DNA of 64,000 nucleotides, from assembly GCF_036227405.1 (NCBI RefSeq), contig NZ_CP109473.1:8184001-8248000 (forward strand). The letters are read 5' to 3'. The position numbers were made by a program, and so were the translations under genes. The stretch's first letter is position 1. Every line of letters starts with the position of its first letter. The DNA comes from Streptomyces sp. NBC_01460. Lineage in GTDB: Bacteria > Actinomycetota > Actinomycetes > Streptomycetales > Streptomycetaceae. This document shows positions 33,838 through 43,298 of the stretch, one piece after another. The notes under the pieces were generated by a model that was not told the origin of the DNA, searched no databases, and saw only the letters and a list, made by a program, of their open reading frames with translations.

Positions 33838-33899
33838 CCGCCCGGCCGCCGGCAGCGCCTGAGGCTGCCCGGCCTCAGGCGCTGCCGGCGGCCGGGCGG
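33838..33899. terminator. 27-bp perfect stem-loop between convergent arsB and arsR2
   Basis: The left arm 33838-33864 and the right arm 33873-33899 are perfect reverse complements over 27 bases with an 8-base loop (CTGCCCGG). The right arm contains the stop codon and the last eight codons of the convergent arsR2 gene (33875-33899), so coding sequence and terminator coincide. It can serve both directions. Confidence 0.85.
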
Positions 33900-34255
33900 A
33901 GGTCGAGCATGGCGGACATGGCGGCCACGACGGAGGGCGCGACCTGGTAGTAGACCCAGGTCCCGCGCCGCTCCGAGGTCAGGAGTCCGGCCTCGCGGAG
34001 CTTCTTCAGGTGGTGGGAGACGGTCGGCTGGGAGACGCCGACGTCCTGGATGTCGCACACGCACGCCTCTCCTCCCGGATGCGAGGCGACCTTGGAGAAC
34101 AGCCGCAGCCGCACCGGGTCGGAGAGCGCCTTGAACGTCGCGGCCATCCGCTCCGCGTCCTCCGCGGACAGCTCCCCGGCGGTGAGGGGCGGGCAGCACG
34201 GCACAACCGCCTCCGGGTCCAGGACCGGCAGCTCGGCACTCTCATATTTCGACAT
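33875..34255 (-). CDS. arsR: Second ArsR-family repressor
   Basis: 126 residues. A N-terminal tail carries CC in EAVVPCCPPLTAGELS. The winged helix follows: RMAATFKALSDPVRLRLFSK, EACVCDIQDVGVSQPTVSHH, LKKLREAGLLTSERRGTWVY. The EACVCDI motif is the classical CxC As(III)/Sb(III) site at helix 3, and the CC pair could be the third ligand source as in actinobacterial ArsR. It is unlike the first ArsR in sensing site. It is divergent from the arsO-like gene and probably controls that gene. Confidence 0.92.
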   Translation of the reverse strand: MSKYESAELPVLDPEAVVPCCPPLTAGELSAEDAERMAATFKALSDPVRLRLFSKVASHPGGEACVCDIQDVGVSQPTVSHHLKKLREAGLLTSERRGTWVYYQVAPSVVAAMSAMLDLRPAAGSA

Positions 34256-34258
34256 GCG

Positions 34259-34304
34259 TCTATGTTGACACTCATCGATAACCGGTGCAAGCTCCAGACA
34301 TAGA
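34259..34304. promoter_or_regulatory. Distant inverted repeat in arsR2/arsO promoter
   Basis: TCTATGT (34259-34265) and ACATAGA (34298-34304) are perfect reverse complements 32 bases apart in the 105-base divergent gap. A TTGACA (34265-34270) for the arsO direction lies inside. Two separated half-sites of this type would suit ArsR dimers bound on each promoter. Confidence 0.55.
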
Positions 34305-34360
34305 CAGTAATCGAAACAGCGGCCGGATCTGCCGCCTCTTCCCCGGAGGACATCACCGCC

Positions 34361-35767
34361 ATGACCACCACCACTGCGTATCTGCCGGTCGTCGTGATCG
34401 GAGCGGGCCCGGCCGGACTCGCCGCCGCGGCCCACCTCACCGAGCGCGGCCTCATCCCGCTCGTCCTGGAAGCCGGGCCCGCCGCCGCCACGGCCGTACG
34501 GGAATGGGCGCACGTACGCCTCTTCTCCACCTGGGGCGAGCTCATCGACCCGGCCGCGGAGAAGCTGCTGGCCCCCACCGGCTGGATCCGCCCCGACCCG
34601 GCGGCCTACCCCTCCGGCGGGGACTGGGCCGAGCAGTATCTGCAGCCGCTCGCCGACGTGCTCGGCGACCGGGTCCGGCTCGGTGCCCGGGTCACCGGCG
34701 TCTCGCGCTCCGGCCGCGACCGGATCGTGGACGCCGACCGCGACCAGCAGCCGTTCGTCGTACACATCGCGCACACCGACGGCCGTGAGGAGCGGGTCCT
34801 CGCCCGCGCCGTCATCGACGCCTCCGGCACCTGGAGCACTCCGAACACGGCCGGTGCCTCTGGCCTGCCCGCGCTCGGCGAGAAGGGCGCCGGCGACCGG
34901 ATCACCTACCGCGTCCCTGACTTCGACGACCCGGCCGTGCGTGCCCGCTACGCAGGTCGCCGCACCGCCGTCATCGGCTCCGGCGCCTCCGCCTTCACCG
35001 CCCTGGCGTACCTCGCCGGCCTCGCCACGTCCGACGACGGCGCGGGCACGAAGGGGGTGTGGGTCCTGCGCCGGGGTATCTCCGGCTCGACCTTCGGCGG
35101 GGGCAGCGCCGACCAGCTCCCCGCCCGCGGTGCGCTCGGGCTCGCGGCGAGGGCTGCTGTCGACGAGGGGCACGCCGACGCGGTCACCGGATTCCGCACC
35201 GAAGCGATCGAGCGCGACACCGACGGCCGCCTGGTCCTGGTGGGCGAGGACGGGCGCCGTCTGGACGCGGTCGACGAAGTCATCGTGCTGACCGGCCTCC
35301 GCCCCGACCTCGGCTTCCTCGACGAGCTCCGCCTCGGCCTGGACGAGCGGCTCCAGGCTCCGGCCGGGCTGGCTCCGCTCATCGACCCCAACCAGCACTC
35401 CTGCGGCACCGTCCCCCCGCACGGGCACCGGGAGCTCTCCCACCCGGAATCCGGGGTCTACCTGGTCGGCATGAAGTCCTACGGCCGCGCCCCGACCTTC
35501 CTCGCCATGACCGGTTACGAGCAGGTCCGCTCCGTGGCCGCCGCGCTCGCCGGCGACCTGGAGGCGGCCGACCGCGTCGAACTCACCCTCCCCGAAACCG
35601 GGGTCTGCGGCGGAGCCGGGCTGTTCGACGACCCGGCCACCGCACAGACCGACGCCGCGGGCTGCTGCGCGACCCCGGAGACGGCCCTGGTGCAGCTCGG
35701 TGTCCGCGCACCGGCCGCTGCCGCAGCCGTGGACGAAGCGCCGGCGGGCGGTTGCTGCGGCTCGTGA
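34361..35767 (+). CDS. arsO: ArsO-like flavin monooxygenase with Cys-rich tail
   Basis: 468 residues. An FAD site at the start (VVVIGAGPAGLAAAAHLTER), a second nucleotide site in the middle (RRTAVIGSGASAFTALAYLA), and the late FAD motif EVIVLTGLRPDLGFLDEL give a two-dinucleotide-binding flavoprotein. The C-terminus is Cys-rich: VCGGAGLF, AAGCCATPE, AGGCCGS. These could bind As(III). In the known Streptomyces arsRBOCT locus a flavin monooxygenase named ArsO sits at this place. The exact reaction is not settled. It follows a divergent ArsR. Confidence 0.85.
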   Translation: MTTTTAYLPVVVIGAGPAGLAAAAHLTERGLIPLVLEAGPAAATAVREWAHVRLFSTWGELIDPAAEKLLAPTGWIRPDPAAYPSGGDWAEQYLQPLADVLGDRVRLGARVTGVSRSGRDRIVDADRDQQPFVVHIAHTDGREERVLARAVIDASGTWSTPNTAGASGLPALGEKGAGDRITYRVPDFDDPAVRARYAGRRTAVIGSGASAFTALAYLAGLATSDDGAGTKGVWVLRRGISGSTFGGGSADQLPARGALGLAARAAVDEGHADAVTGFRTEAIERDTDGRLVLVGEDGRRLDAVDEVIVLTGLRPDLGFLDELRLGLDERLQAPAGLAPLIDPNQHSCGTVPPHGHRELSHPESGVYLVGMKSYGRAPTFLAMTGYEQVRSVAAALAGDLEAADRVELTLPETGVCGGAGLFDDPATAQTDAAGCCATPETALVQLGVRAPAAAAAVDEAPAGGCCGS

Positions 35768-35842
35768 CCGACCTCGACGCCGCTGAGCGTGGCGTCCCGG
35801 CCGGTTGGCAGCACCCGCTGACCTCCGCCGGCCCGGCCCACT

Positions 35843-36829
35843 TCAAGGGACGGTGAGAACGATCTTTCCGTGGGCCTGGTGGGAGCGCAGCCGTTCCACG
35901 GCCTCGGCGGCCGTGTCGAAGGACAGCGTGGTGTCGACCACTGGCCGGACCCGCGCGTCGGCGACGGCCTGCAACAGGTGTCTTCCCGCAGTGGCGATGA
36001 CGTCGCCGAGTTCGGCGGGCCGGGTGAAGCCGAAGGAGACGCCCGAGACGCTCAGGTGGCGGTAGGAGAGGGCGTCGAGGTCGATGGTGGCCTCGGCCGT
36101 GTCGAGGCGGCCGATGTTGACCACGGCGCCGTCGGTGCGGGTGGCCGGCAGACAGGCGGCGAAGACGCGGCCGCCGACGTGGTCGAGGGCCACATCGACG
36201 CCCTCGCCGCCGGTGGCCTCCAGCACTGCCCGGGCGAGGTCCTGGCCACCGGTGAGCACGACGGTGTCGGCCCCCGCGCCGATGAGCAGGTCGCGCTTGG
36301 CCGCGCCGCGAGTGGTGGCGATGATCTGTCCCGCGCCGAGGGCCTTGGCGATCTGCACGCCGATCAGGCCGATGCCGGAGGTGGCCCCGGTGATCAGCAC
36401 CGACTGCCCGGCCCGGAACCCGGCGGCCATGAGGGCGCCGTGCTCGGTGAGCAGCCCGGTGGGCAGCGCGCATGCCTCCTCGTAGCCGAGTTCGTCGGGG
36501 ACGGGCAGGACGTGGCGGTGATCGGCCAGGACGTACTGGGCGAAGCTGCCCGGCGTGGTGCCCATCACCCGCTCGCCCACGGCGGGTGTGTCGACGCCCT
36601 CGCCGACGGCGGTGACCTCGCCGGCGAACTCGTAGCCGGCCTGGTACTCCTCGCCGGTGCCGCCGGAGGCCGGGTCGGCGGCGGCGAGCATGGAGGCGTC
36701 GGCGTTGTTCAGGGCCGTCGCACGGGCGCGTACGACGATCTGCCCGGGACCGGGCTCGGGTACGGGGATCCGGCGGGCGGCCCAGTCAGGTCCGGTGCCG
36801 CCGAACAGGGCGGTCATCATCTCGGGCAT
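35843..36829 (-). CDS. NADPH:quinone oxidoreductase-like zinc-free MDR protein
   Basis: 328 residues of the medium-chain dehydrogenase/reductase family. GYEFAGEVTAVGEGVDTPAV carries the substrate-domain GHE-like motif with Y in place of H, and the structural-zinc Cys are absent. The NADPH site reads SVLITGATSGIGLIGVQIAK. ALDHVGGRVFAACL and GKIVLTVP at the end fit quinone oxidoreductases. It would reduce quinones or enones with NADPH. A cupin gene (36861) starts 31 bases upstream in the same direction. Confidence 0.88.
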   Translation of the reverse strand: MPEMMTALFGGTGPDWAARRIPVPEPGPGQIVVRARATALNNADASMLAAADPASGGTGEEYQAGYEFAGEVTAVGEGVDTPAVGERVMGTTPGSFAQYVLADHRHVLPVPDELGYEEACALPTGLLTEHGALMAAGFRAGQSVLITGATSGIGLIGVQIAKALGAGQIIATTRGAAKRDLLIGAGADTVVLTGGQDLARAVLEATGGEGVDVALDHVGGRVFAACLPATRTDGAVVNIGRLDTAEATIDLDALSYRHLSVSGVSFGFTRPAELGDVIATAGRHLLQAVADARVRPVVDTTLSFDTAAEAVERLRSHQAHGKIVLTVP

Positions 36830-36860
36830 GCGCGGGGCTCCTTTCGCGGGTGGCGCGGGG

Positions 36861-37283
36861 TCAGTGGCTGTTGCGGGTGCGCTCGGTGCGGTACTGCGCG
36901 TCGGTGACGTGCTCCAGCCAGGTGGTCTCGGGCCGGTCGTCGCCGGGGGCGACGGCGTCCCACAGGGCGAGGTGCTGCATGAAGCGGTCCTCGGTCGCCC
37001 CGTGCCAGTGCTCCTCGCCGGGCGGACAGGTCACGGTCTCGCCGGGGTTGGCTTCATAGACGCTGCCGTCACGGGTGCCGATCAGGGCGGTGCCGGCGAC
37101 GACGTGGAGGGTCTGGCCGACAGCGTGGTGGTGCCACGCCGTGCGGGCGCCGGGGGCGAAGCGCACCATGTTGGCGCGGATACGGGACGGTTCCTCCCCT
37201 GCGTGGATGACGTCGAACCAGACGTCTCCGTCGAACCATTCAGCAGGTCCCTTGCCGGTGGGCCGGGGATTGACGAATTCCAT
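36861..37283 (-). CDS. Cupin-domain protein
   Basis: 140 residues. Two cupin motifs: motif 1 GARTAWHHHAVGQTLHVVAG (G(x)5HxH(x)3,4E, with Q in place of E), and motif 2 PGETVTCPPGEEHWHGATED (G(x)5PxG(x)2H(x)3N). The His residues can bind a metal. Homologues occur beside quinone oxidoreductases, SDRs and carboxymuconolactone decarboxylases in stress-response patches, as here. Their substrate is unknown. It is followed by the quinone oxidoreductase gene and preceded by the SDR gene, all on the minus strand. Confidence 0.88.
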   Translation of the reverse strand: MEFVNPRPTGKGPAEWFDGDVWFDVIHAGEEPSRIRANMVRFAPGARTAWHHHAVGQTLHVVAGTALIGTRDGSVYEANPGETVTCPPGEEHWHGATEDRFMQHLALWDAVAPGDDRPETTWLEHVTDAQYRTERTRNSH

Positions 37284-37353
37284 GACGAGCGCTCCTCGAA
37301 CGGGTGAAGTGTCAGCGGCGGGTGTGGTGCCGCGGGTGAAGGACGGTGCCCGC

Positions 37354-37380
37354 TGCGGCCCCAGAGCTGTCGGGGCCGCA
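37354..37380 (-). terminator. Hairpin after the SDR gene
   Basis: TGCGGCCCC (37354-37362) and GGGGCCGCA (37372-37380) form a perfect 9-bp stem with a 9-base loop, four bases beyond the SDR stop codon (37385) in the direction of transcription. Confidence 0.65.
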
Positions 37381-37384
37381 GCCG

Positions 37385-38227
37385 TCAGGCCGCGTCAGCG
37401 TGGGAGAGAGCGGTGCCCAGAGCGCGCGACGCTCGGGCCTGGTCGGCGATCTCCTTGCCCTTGGCCTCGATGGCAGGCACGGCGTCGTCGCCCGCGACGA
37501 ACCGCAGCGGAGGCTCCTCCAGGTCGACGACGCTCAGCAGGGCATCGGCGAGCTTGGAGGGGTCGCCGGGCTGCCGGCCGTTCATCGACTGCCACATCTT
37601 CTTGGTCTCCGCGGTGCGCGCGGCGTAGTCCTCGATCGAGTTCTCCGCCCAGCTGGTGGAGGCGTCCACGAGGAGCTCGGTGCGGAAGAAGCCGGGTTCG
37701 ACGACCGTCGTCCTGATGCCGTAGGGCTCCAGGTCGAAGCGCAGGGACTCCATCCAGCCCTCGACGCCGAACTTGGCCGCTGCGTAGGCGACGCAGAACT
37801 CCTGGCCGATCACGCCGGCCGGCGAGGAGATCGTGACGACGTGCCCGGCACGCCGGCCGCGCATGACGGGCAGGACGGCGCGGGTGACGTTCATGGGACC
37901 GAACAGATTCGTCTCGATCTGTGCCCGCATCTGCGCCTCGGAGATCTCCTCGAAGTAGCCGGCCTGGAAGGTGGCTGCGTTGTTGATCAGCACGTCGATG
38001 CGGCCGAAGCGGGCCACGGCCGCATCGACGGCGGCTCGGGCGGCGGAGGTGCTGGTGATGTCCAGTGCGGTGGCCAGCAGGTTGTCCTGCGCGCCACCGA
38101 GCGCGTCGAGCACGCGCTCGGGGCGGCGGCCGGTGGCGACGACCTGGTGGCCCGCGGCCAGGGCCCGGCGGGCGATGTCGGTGCCCAGGCCGCGGCCCGC
38201 ACCGGTGACGAAGATGACCCTGCTCAT
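37385..38227 (-). CDS. Classical short-chain dehydrogenase/reductase
   Basis: 280 residues. Cofactor motif VIFVTGAGRGLGTDIARRAL, NNAG-like IDVLINNAATFQAGYFEEI, catalytic Ser in HVVTISSPAGVIGQEF and the YxxxK pair in CVAYAAAKFGVEGW. All catalytic residues are present, so it is an active NAD(P)-dependent oxidoreductase, of the 280-residue type often listed with retinol dehydrogenase-like SDRs. A downstream hairpin separates it from the cupin gene. Upstream is a truncated carboxymuconolactone decarboxylase gene. Confidence 0.9.
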   Translation of the reverse strand: MSRVIFVTGAGRGLGTDIARRALAAGHQVVATGRRPERVLDALGGAQDNLLATALDITSTSAARAAVDAAVARFGRIDVLINNAATFQAGYFEEISEAQMRAQIETNLFGPMNVTRAVLPVMRGRRAGHVVTISSPAGVIGQEFCVAYAAAKFGVEGWMESLRFDLEPYGIRTTVVEPGFFRTELLVDASTSWAENSIEDYAARTAETKKMWQSMNGRQPGDPSKLADALLSVVDLEEPPLRFVAGDDAVPAIEAKGKEIADQARASRALGTALSHADAA

Positions 38228-38256
38228 GAGAGAAAAGCTCCTGCGTAGTCGGGGTG

Positions 38257-38490
38257 TCAGTCCTGGTCCGCGTCTGAACCTGAGCCTGCGTCGGCGGACG
38301 CCAGGACGGCCTTCAGCTGACCGGCGGCGCCCATGGCGTTCGGCCAGCCGGCGTAGAACGCCAGATGGGTGATGGCCTCACTCAGCTCCGCCTCGGACAG
38401 TCCGTTCTCCAGCGCCAGCTTCAGATGGAAGCCGAGCTGCTCGGAGCGGTACAGGGCGATCAGCACGGTGACGGTGACCAGGCCGCCGCT
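38257..38490 (-). pseudogene. Carboxymuconolactone decarboxylase family, N-terminus deleted
   Basis: The C-terminal ~75 residues of a CMD-family protein are intact: GGLVTVTVLIALYRSEQLGF, HLKLALENGLSEAELSEAIT, HLAFYAGWPNAMGAAGQLKA. Complete relatives begin some 35-40 residues earlier, before RSLVTVTxLIALYR. Here the homology stops at about 38484 and the sequence beyond belongs to an oppositely oriented XRE gene. The upstream frame reads foreign residues (RPGPRLAGSARS). The promoter and start are missing, so the gene is dead or depends on a chance start. Confidence 0.78.
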
Positions 38491-38510
38491 CCGAGCTGAG
38501 CCCGCGAGCC

Positions 38511-39305
38511 GTGGGCCTGGCCGACAGCGGCGGGCAGCGCCGGGTCGCCGGGCTGCGCAGGGAAGAGGTGGCCCAGCTCGCTTCGATCTCCACCGACTAC
38601 TACACGCGCGTCGAGCAGGGCCGGCTGCCACCGTCGTCACCGGTGCTGGAGGCTGTGGCCCAGGCCCTGCACCTCGATGACGACCAGCGGCGCTACGTGT
38701 TCGGCCTGGCCGGGAAGGAGGCCGCCCGGCCCCGCCGCCGGGCCCGGCAGAAGGTGCAGCCGCAGCTCCGCAGGGTCCTGGACGACCTCACCTCCACGCC
38801 CGCCGTCGTGATGGGCCGCCGGATGGACGTCATCGCCTGGAATCCCCTTGCGGCGGCACTGGTGGCCGACTTCGGAGCGGTACCGGAAAAGCACCGCAAT
38901 TACGTGCGCATTCTTTTCACCGACCCCACGATGCGTACCCTCTATGCCGACTGGAAGGGCGTCGCGCGTACTGCGGTCGCGCAATTGCGCATGGAGGCGG
39001 CGAAGTATCCGGACGATCCCCGACTGACCGCTCTGGTCGGCGAGTTGTGCGTTCAGGACGAGGACTTCCGTCAGTGGTGGGCCGCGCACCATGTCGCCAC
39101 GCTCGGCGTGGGCACGAAGGTTCTCCACCACCCGGTCGCCGGTGAGCTCTCCCTGGACTGGGACACCCTGACGGCCAGCACCGATCCCGATCAGCAGCTG
39201 GTCGTCTGGACTGCCGAAGTCGGCTCGTCCACCCACGACGGCCTGCGGATCCTTGCGTCGTGGGCAGCCGACCGGCACCGCACGCCCACCGGACCCACCG
39301 GCTGA
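38511..39305 (+). CDS. XRE/MmyB-like regulator with truncated N-terminus
   Basis: 264 residues from GTG at 38511. Homology already starts upstream: the frame from 38484 reads RRSELSPRAVGLADSGGQRR VAGL, matching the RRxRLSPexVGL opening of this family. Relatives begin about 15 residues earlier, and no start exists before 38511. The helix-turn-helix (LRREEVAQLASISTDYYTRV EQG) survives, but its first helix would be missing. The C-terminal MmyB-like ligand domain is whole (VVMGRRMDVIAWNPLAAALV, KHRNYVRILFTDP, HHPVAGELSLDWDTLT). Function is doubtful. Confidence 0.75.
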   Translation: MGLADSGGQRRVAGLRREEVAQLASISTDYYTRVEQGRLPPSSPVLEAVAQALHLDDDQRRYVFGLAGKEAARPRRRARQKVQPQLRRVLDDLTSTPAVVMGRRMDVIAWNPLAAALVADFGAVPEKHRNYVRILFTDPTMRTLYADWKGVARTAVAQLRMEAAKYPDDPRLTALVGELCVQDEDFRQWWAAHHVATLGVGTKVLHHPVAGELSLDWDTLTASTDPDQQLVVWTAEVGSSTHDGLRILASWAADRHRTPTGPTG

Positions 39306-39318
39306 ACGCCCGGCGCGG

Positions 39319-40236
39319 TCAGTCCCGGGGGAACTCCTGCCCGGTGGCTCTCGGAGCGGGCGACGAGCGTTCCGCCGGCTGCGGTGCGGTCATGTCGAGC
39401 AGGAGCAGGGCGTCGTGGTCGGGGGTGCCGGGTTCGGCGGTGTAGACGCCGATGCGCTGGCCGGGAGTGCCCTCCACGTGCAGGGACTGCGAGGTGAGGG
39501 TGACCGTGCCGACCTGCGGGTGCTGGAAGGTCTTGTGGGCGGGCTTGCGCCCGGTCACCTCGTAGCGCTCCCACAGGCCTGCGAAGTCGGAGCTCTTGAG
39601 AAGCAGCTCGCCGACGAGGTTGGTGAGATCGGGGGCGTCGGGGGCGGTGCCGGCGATGGCCCGCAGGCGGGCGACGCACGCGGTGATCTGCCGGTCCCAG
39701 TCACCGAACAGATCACGGGCCGCGGGATGCAGGAACAGGTAGCGGGCGAGATTGCGGTGCTTGACGGGCCAGTCGTCCAGGCCCGCGTACAGGGCGAGGC
39801 CCCCGGGGTTCCAGGCGAGCACGTCCATGCTGCGGCTGATCACGTACGCGGGGTTCGGCCGCAGCGATTCCAGGAGCAGCTTCAGATGCGGGCGTACGGT
39901 GCGGCTGGGCGCGGGTGGCGGCTCCGGGGCGTAGCGGGCGGCGCGGGCGGCGAGCTCGCGCAGGTGCTGGTGCTCCTGGTCGTCCATGCGCAGGGCACGG
40001 GCGAGGGCGTCGAGGACGGCGGGGCTGGGGCGGGTCTCCTTGCCGCGCTCCATGCGCACGTAGTAGTCGATGCTGATGCCGGCCAGGGTGGCCAGCTCCT
40101 CGCGGCGCAGGCCGGGCGTGCGGCGGATGCCGGCGCCGACGGTGAGACCGACGTGTCCGGGGCTGGTCTGGGTGCGGCGGGCGCGCAGGTAGCGGCCCAG
40201 CTCGGCGCCTTCACCGTGCGCGTTCTCGGATGCCAT
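39319..40236 (-). CDS. XRE-family regulator with MmyB-like ligand domain
   Basis: 305 residues. Full N-terminus ELGRYLRARRTQTSPGHVGL, then the helix-turn-helix GLRREELATLAGISIDYYVR MERG. The MmyB-type C-terminal domain has AYVISRSMDVLAWNPGGLAL, KHRNLARYLFLHPAARDLFG and FQHPQVGTVTLTSQSLHVEG. Such regulators in Streptomyces bind fatty-acid-like or oxidised ligands and control neighbouring oxidoreductases. It is divergent from the aldo-keto reductase gene at 40455, its likely target, and is convergent with the truncated paralogue. Confidence 0.9.
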   Translation of the reverse strand: MASENAHGEGAELGRYLRARRTQTSPGHVGLTVGAGIRRTPGLRREELATLAGISIDYYVRMERGKETRPSPAVLDALARALRMDDQEHQHLRELAARAARYAPEPPPAPSRTVRPHLKLLLESLRPNPAYVISRSMDVLAWNPGGLALYAGLDDWPVKHRNLARYLFLHPAARDLFGDWDRQITACVARLRAIAGTAPDAPDLTNLVGELLLKSSDFAGLWERYEVTGRKPAHKTFQHPQVGTVTLTSQSLHVEGTPGQRIGVYTAEPGTPDHDALLLLDMTAPQPAERSSPAPRATGQEFPRD

Positions 40237-40454
40237 GACTCCAGTCTGACTCCCGCATGACCTGGTCCGCAGGTGGGAGAGGGGCCCTGTCATTACCCCC
40301 GAAGAGCCCGCCCTGCCACACCAGCGCCATCCGGGCGAAGGTGGAGGGGCACAACGCCGACACCCCGGATCCCACCGGTGGGCCGCGCGGGCACGGCCCG
40401 CCGGACCGGGCGAGAGTGAGGTGCCGGGCGGTGCCACGACGTGGAGAGGACGAC

Positions 40455-41432
<978 letters not shown>

Positions 41433-41484
41433 CCTCCCGAGCCCCCCTGATCCCGCTCCGCCCACTCAGTCAAGGACGCCCCCC

Positions 41485-42336
41485 ATGCAGTACGTAACCC
41501 TGAACAACAGCGTGCAGATGCCGCTTCTCGGCTTCGGCGTCTACCAGATCCCCGCCGAGGAGACCGAGCGCGCCGTCTCCGACGCACTCGCCGCCGGCTA
41601 CCGCCTCCTCGACACCGCCGCCGCGTACGCCAACGAAGAGGCGGTGGGACGCGCGATCAGGTCCAGCGGGCTCGCCCGCGACGAGCTGTTCGTCACTACC
41701 AAGCTGTGGGTCCAGGACGCCCCCGCCCAGGACAACACCCGCCGCGCGTTCGAGACATCGCTGACCAAGCTGGGCCTGGACCACCTCGACCTGTACCTGA
41801 TGCACCAGCCCTTCGGCGACGTCTACGGCCAGTGGCGCACCATGGAAGCCCTCAACCGCGAGGGCCTCGCGAAGGCGATCGGCGTCGCGAATTTCTACCC
41901 CGACCGGCTGCTCGACCTGATCGTCAACAACGAGATCACCCCGCAGGTCAACCAGATCGAGACCCACCCCTTCTTCCAGCGCGCCGACTACCAGGACCTC
42001 ATGCGCGAGCACGGCGTGCAGATCCAGTCCTGGGGCGGCTTCGCCGAAGGCAGGAACGACCTGTTCACCAACCCGCTCCTGGCCGGGATCGGCGAGGAGT
42101 ACGGCAAGTCGGTCGCCCAGGTCGTCCTGCGCTGGCTGACCCAGCGCGGTGTCATCGCCATCCCCAAGTCCGTCCGCGCCGAGCGCATGGCCGAGAACAT
42201 CGACGTCTTCGACTTCCGGCTCACCGACGAGCAGATGGCCCGGATCGCCACCCTCGACACCGGCAGCTCGCTCTTCTTCGACCACCACGACCCCGAGATC
42301 GTCGCCTGGCTCGCCCAGCGCCGCCTGGACGCCTGA
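41485..42336 (+). CDS. Aldo/keto reductase (2,5-diketo-D-gluconate reductase-like)
   Basis: 283 residues of the AKR5 type: [20 protein letters not shown], catalytic Asp and Tyr in [15 protein letters not shown], Lys in [10 protein letters not shown], and His in [14 protein letters not shown]. The cofactor end reads [20 protein letters not shown]. It is shorter and only remotely like the preceding AKR, so the two are not a tandem duplication. They likely share the transcript. Substrate unknown. Confidence 0.92.
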   Translation: MQYVTLNNSVQMPLLGFGVYQIPAEETERAVSDALAAGYRLLDTAAAYANEEAVGRAIRSSGLARDELFVTTKLWVQDAPAQDNTRRAFETSLTKLGLDHLDLYLMHQPFGDVYGQWRTMEALNREGLAKAIGVANFYPDRLLDLIVNNEITPQVNQIETHPFFQRADYQDLMREHGVQIQSWGGFAEGRNDLFTNPLLAGIGEEYGKSVAQVVLRWLTQRGVIAIPKSVRAERMAENIDVFDFRLTDEQMARIATLDTGSSLFFDHHDPEIVAWLAQRRLDA

Positions 42337-42425
42337 CCCGAAACCCGCCGCCCTCCCCAGGGGCGAGCGGCCCCTCGCCGGTCGTTCGCCCCTCCGCTGC
42401 CGGATCCCTCGCGAAGGGCCTCTCT

Positions 42426-43145
42426 GTGAACCAGCCGAACCACAGCTCAGCCCGGCGCCGAACGATCCTGCGCGCCGCTCTGTTCACCGGAGTCACCGCC
42501 ATGGCCGCACCCCACCTCAGCAGTTGCTCACCCGCGAACGATCAGCCAGCCTCCGACGAGAAGTCGTCGCCGAGGCCCGCAGCGAGCGGTGCGGTGCGGG
42601 GGAAGGTGCTGCTCGCGTACTTCTCGCGGCCCGGCGAGAACTACCACTACGGCGGTCGGACCGATCTGAAGGTCGGCAACACCGAGGTCATGGCCCGTAC
42701 GATCCGCGCCCTCATCGGCTGTGACCTGTACCGGATCGAGCCCGTCGAGCCCTATCCGGCGAACTACGACGCGACGGTCAAGCGCAATGCCGGCGAGCAG
42801 GAGGCCGACGCCCGCCCCGCCGTCAAGGGCGCGCTGCCCGAGCTGAACGGGTACGGCACCGTGCTGCTGGGCAGCCCCATCTGGAACGTCCGCGCGCCCA
42901 TGATCATGACGACCTTCACTGAGCGGCTCGACTTCTCCGGCAAGACCGTTGTTCCCTTCACCACCCATGCCATGAGTGGCCTGGGTACCACCGCACGCGA
43001 TTACGCGGCCTCCTGTAGGGGCGCGGCCTTTGCCGACGGCCTGGCGGTCCAGGGTGAAGAAGTCGCACAAGCGGACACCGTCCTCAGGGCCTGGCTGGAA
43101 CGACTTGGCCTCGGCGGCTCCCAGGGTGTCGCCACGCGTACCTAA
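42426..43145 (+). CDS. Flavodoxin-fold lipoprotein with Tat-type signal
   Basis: 239 residues. The N-terminus ARRRTILRAALFTGVTAMAA looks like a twin-arginine signal with RRR followed by hydrophobic residues, and HLSSCSPAND gives a lipobox-like LSSC. A flavodoxin domain follows: GKVLLAYFSRPGENYHYGG for the FMN phosphate loop, VLLGSPIWNVRAPMIMTTFT for the 50s loop and VVPFTTHAMSGLGT for the 90s loop. Export by Tat would allow FMN to be loaded in the cytoplasm. It would carry electrons outside the membrane for an unknown partner. It follows the two AKR genes. Confidence 0.82.
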   Translation: MNQPNHSSARRRTILRAALFTGVTAMAAPHLSSCSPANDQPASDEKSSPRPAASGAVRGKVLLAYFSRPGENYHYGGRTDLKVGNTEVMARTIRALIGCDLYRIEPVEPYPANYDATVKRNAGEQEADARPAVKGALPELNGYGTVLLGSPIWNVRAPMIMTTFTERLDFSGKTVVPFTTHAMSGLGTTARDYAASCRGAAFADGLAVQGEEVAQADTVLRAWLERLGLGGSQGVATRT

Positions 43146-43298
43146 ATGGTTGGTCACGCGGTCGGCGTCGACGATGATCACCTCATGACGACCGGAAAGG
43201 GCCGTGCCGTCCAGGAGCCCCGCTCATCTCTCCACCGCTCGCGCGCCGCCCACCGCAGCGCCCGAAGGCCGTGACCGCCCACTCAGGAGAGCCCGCCC

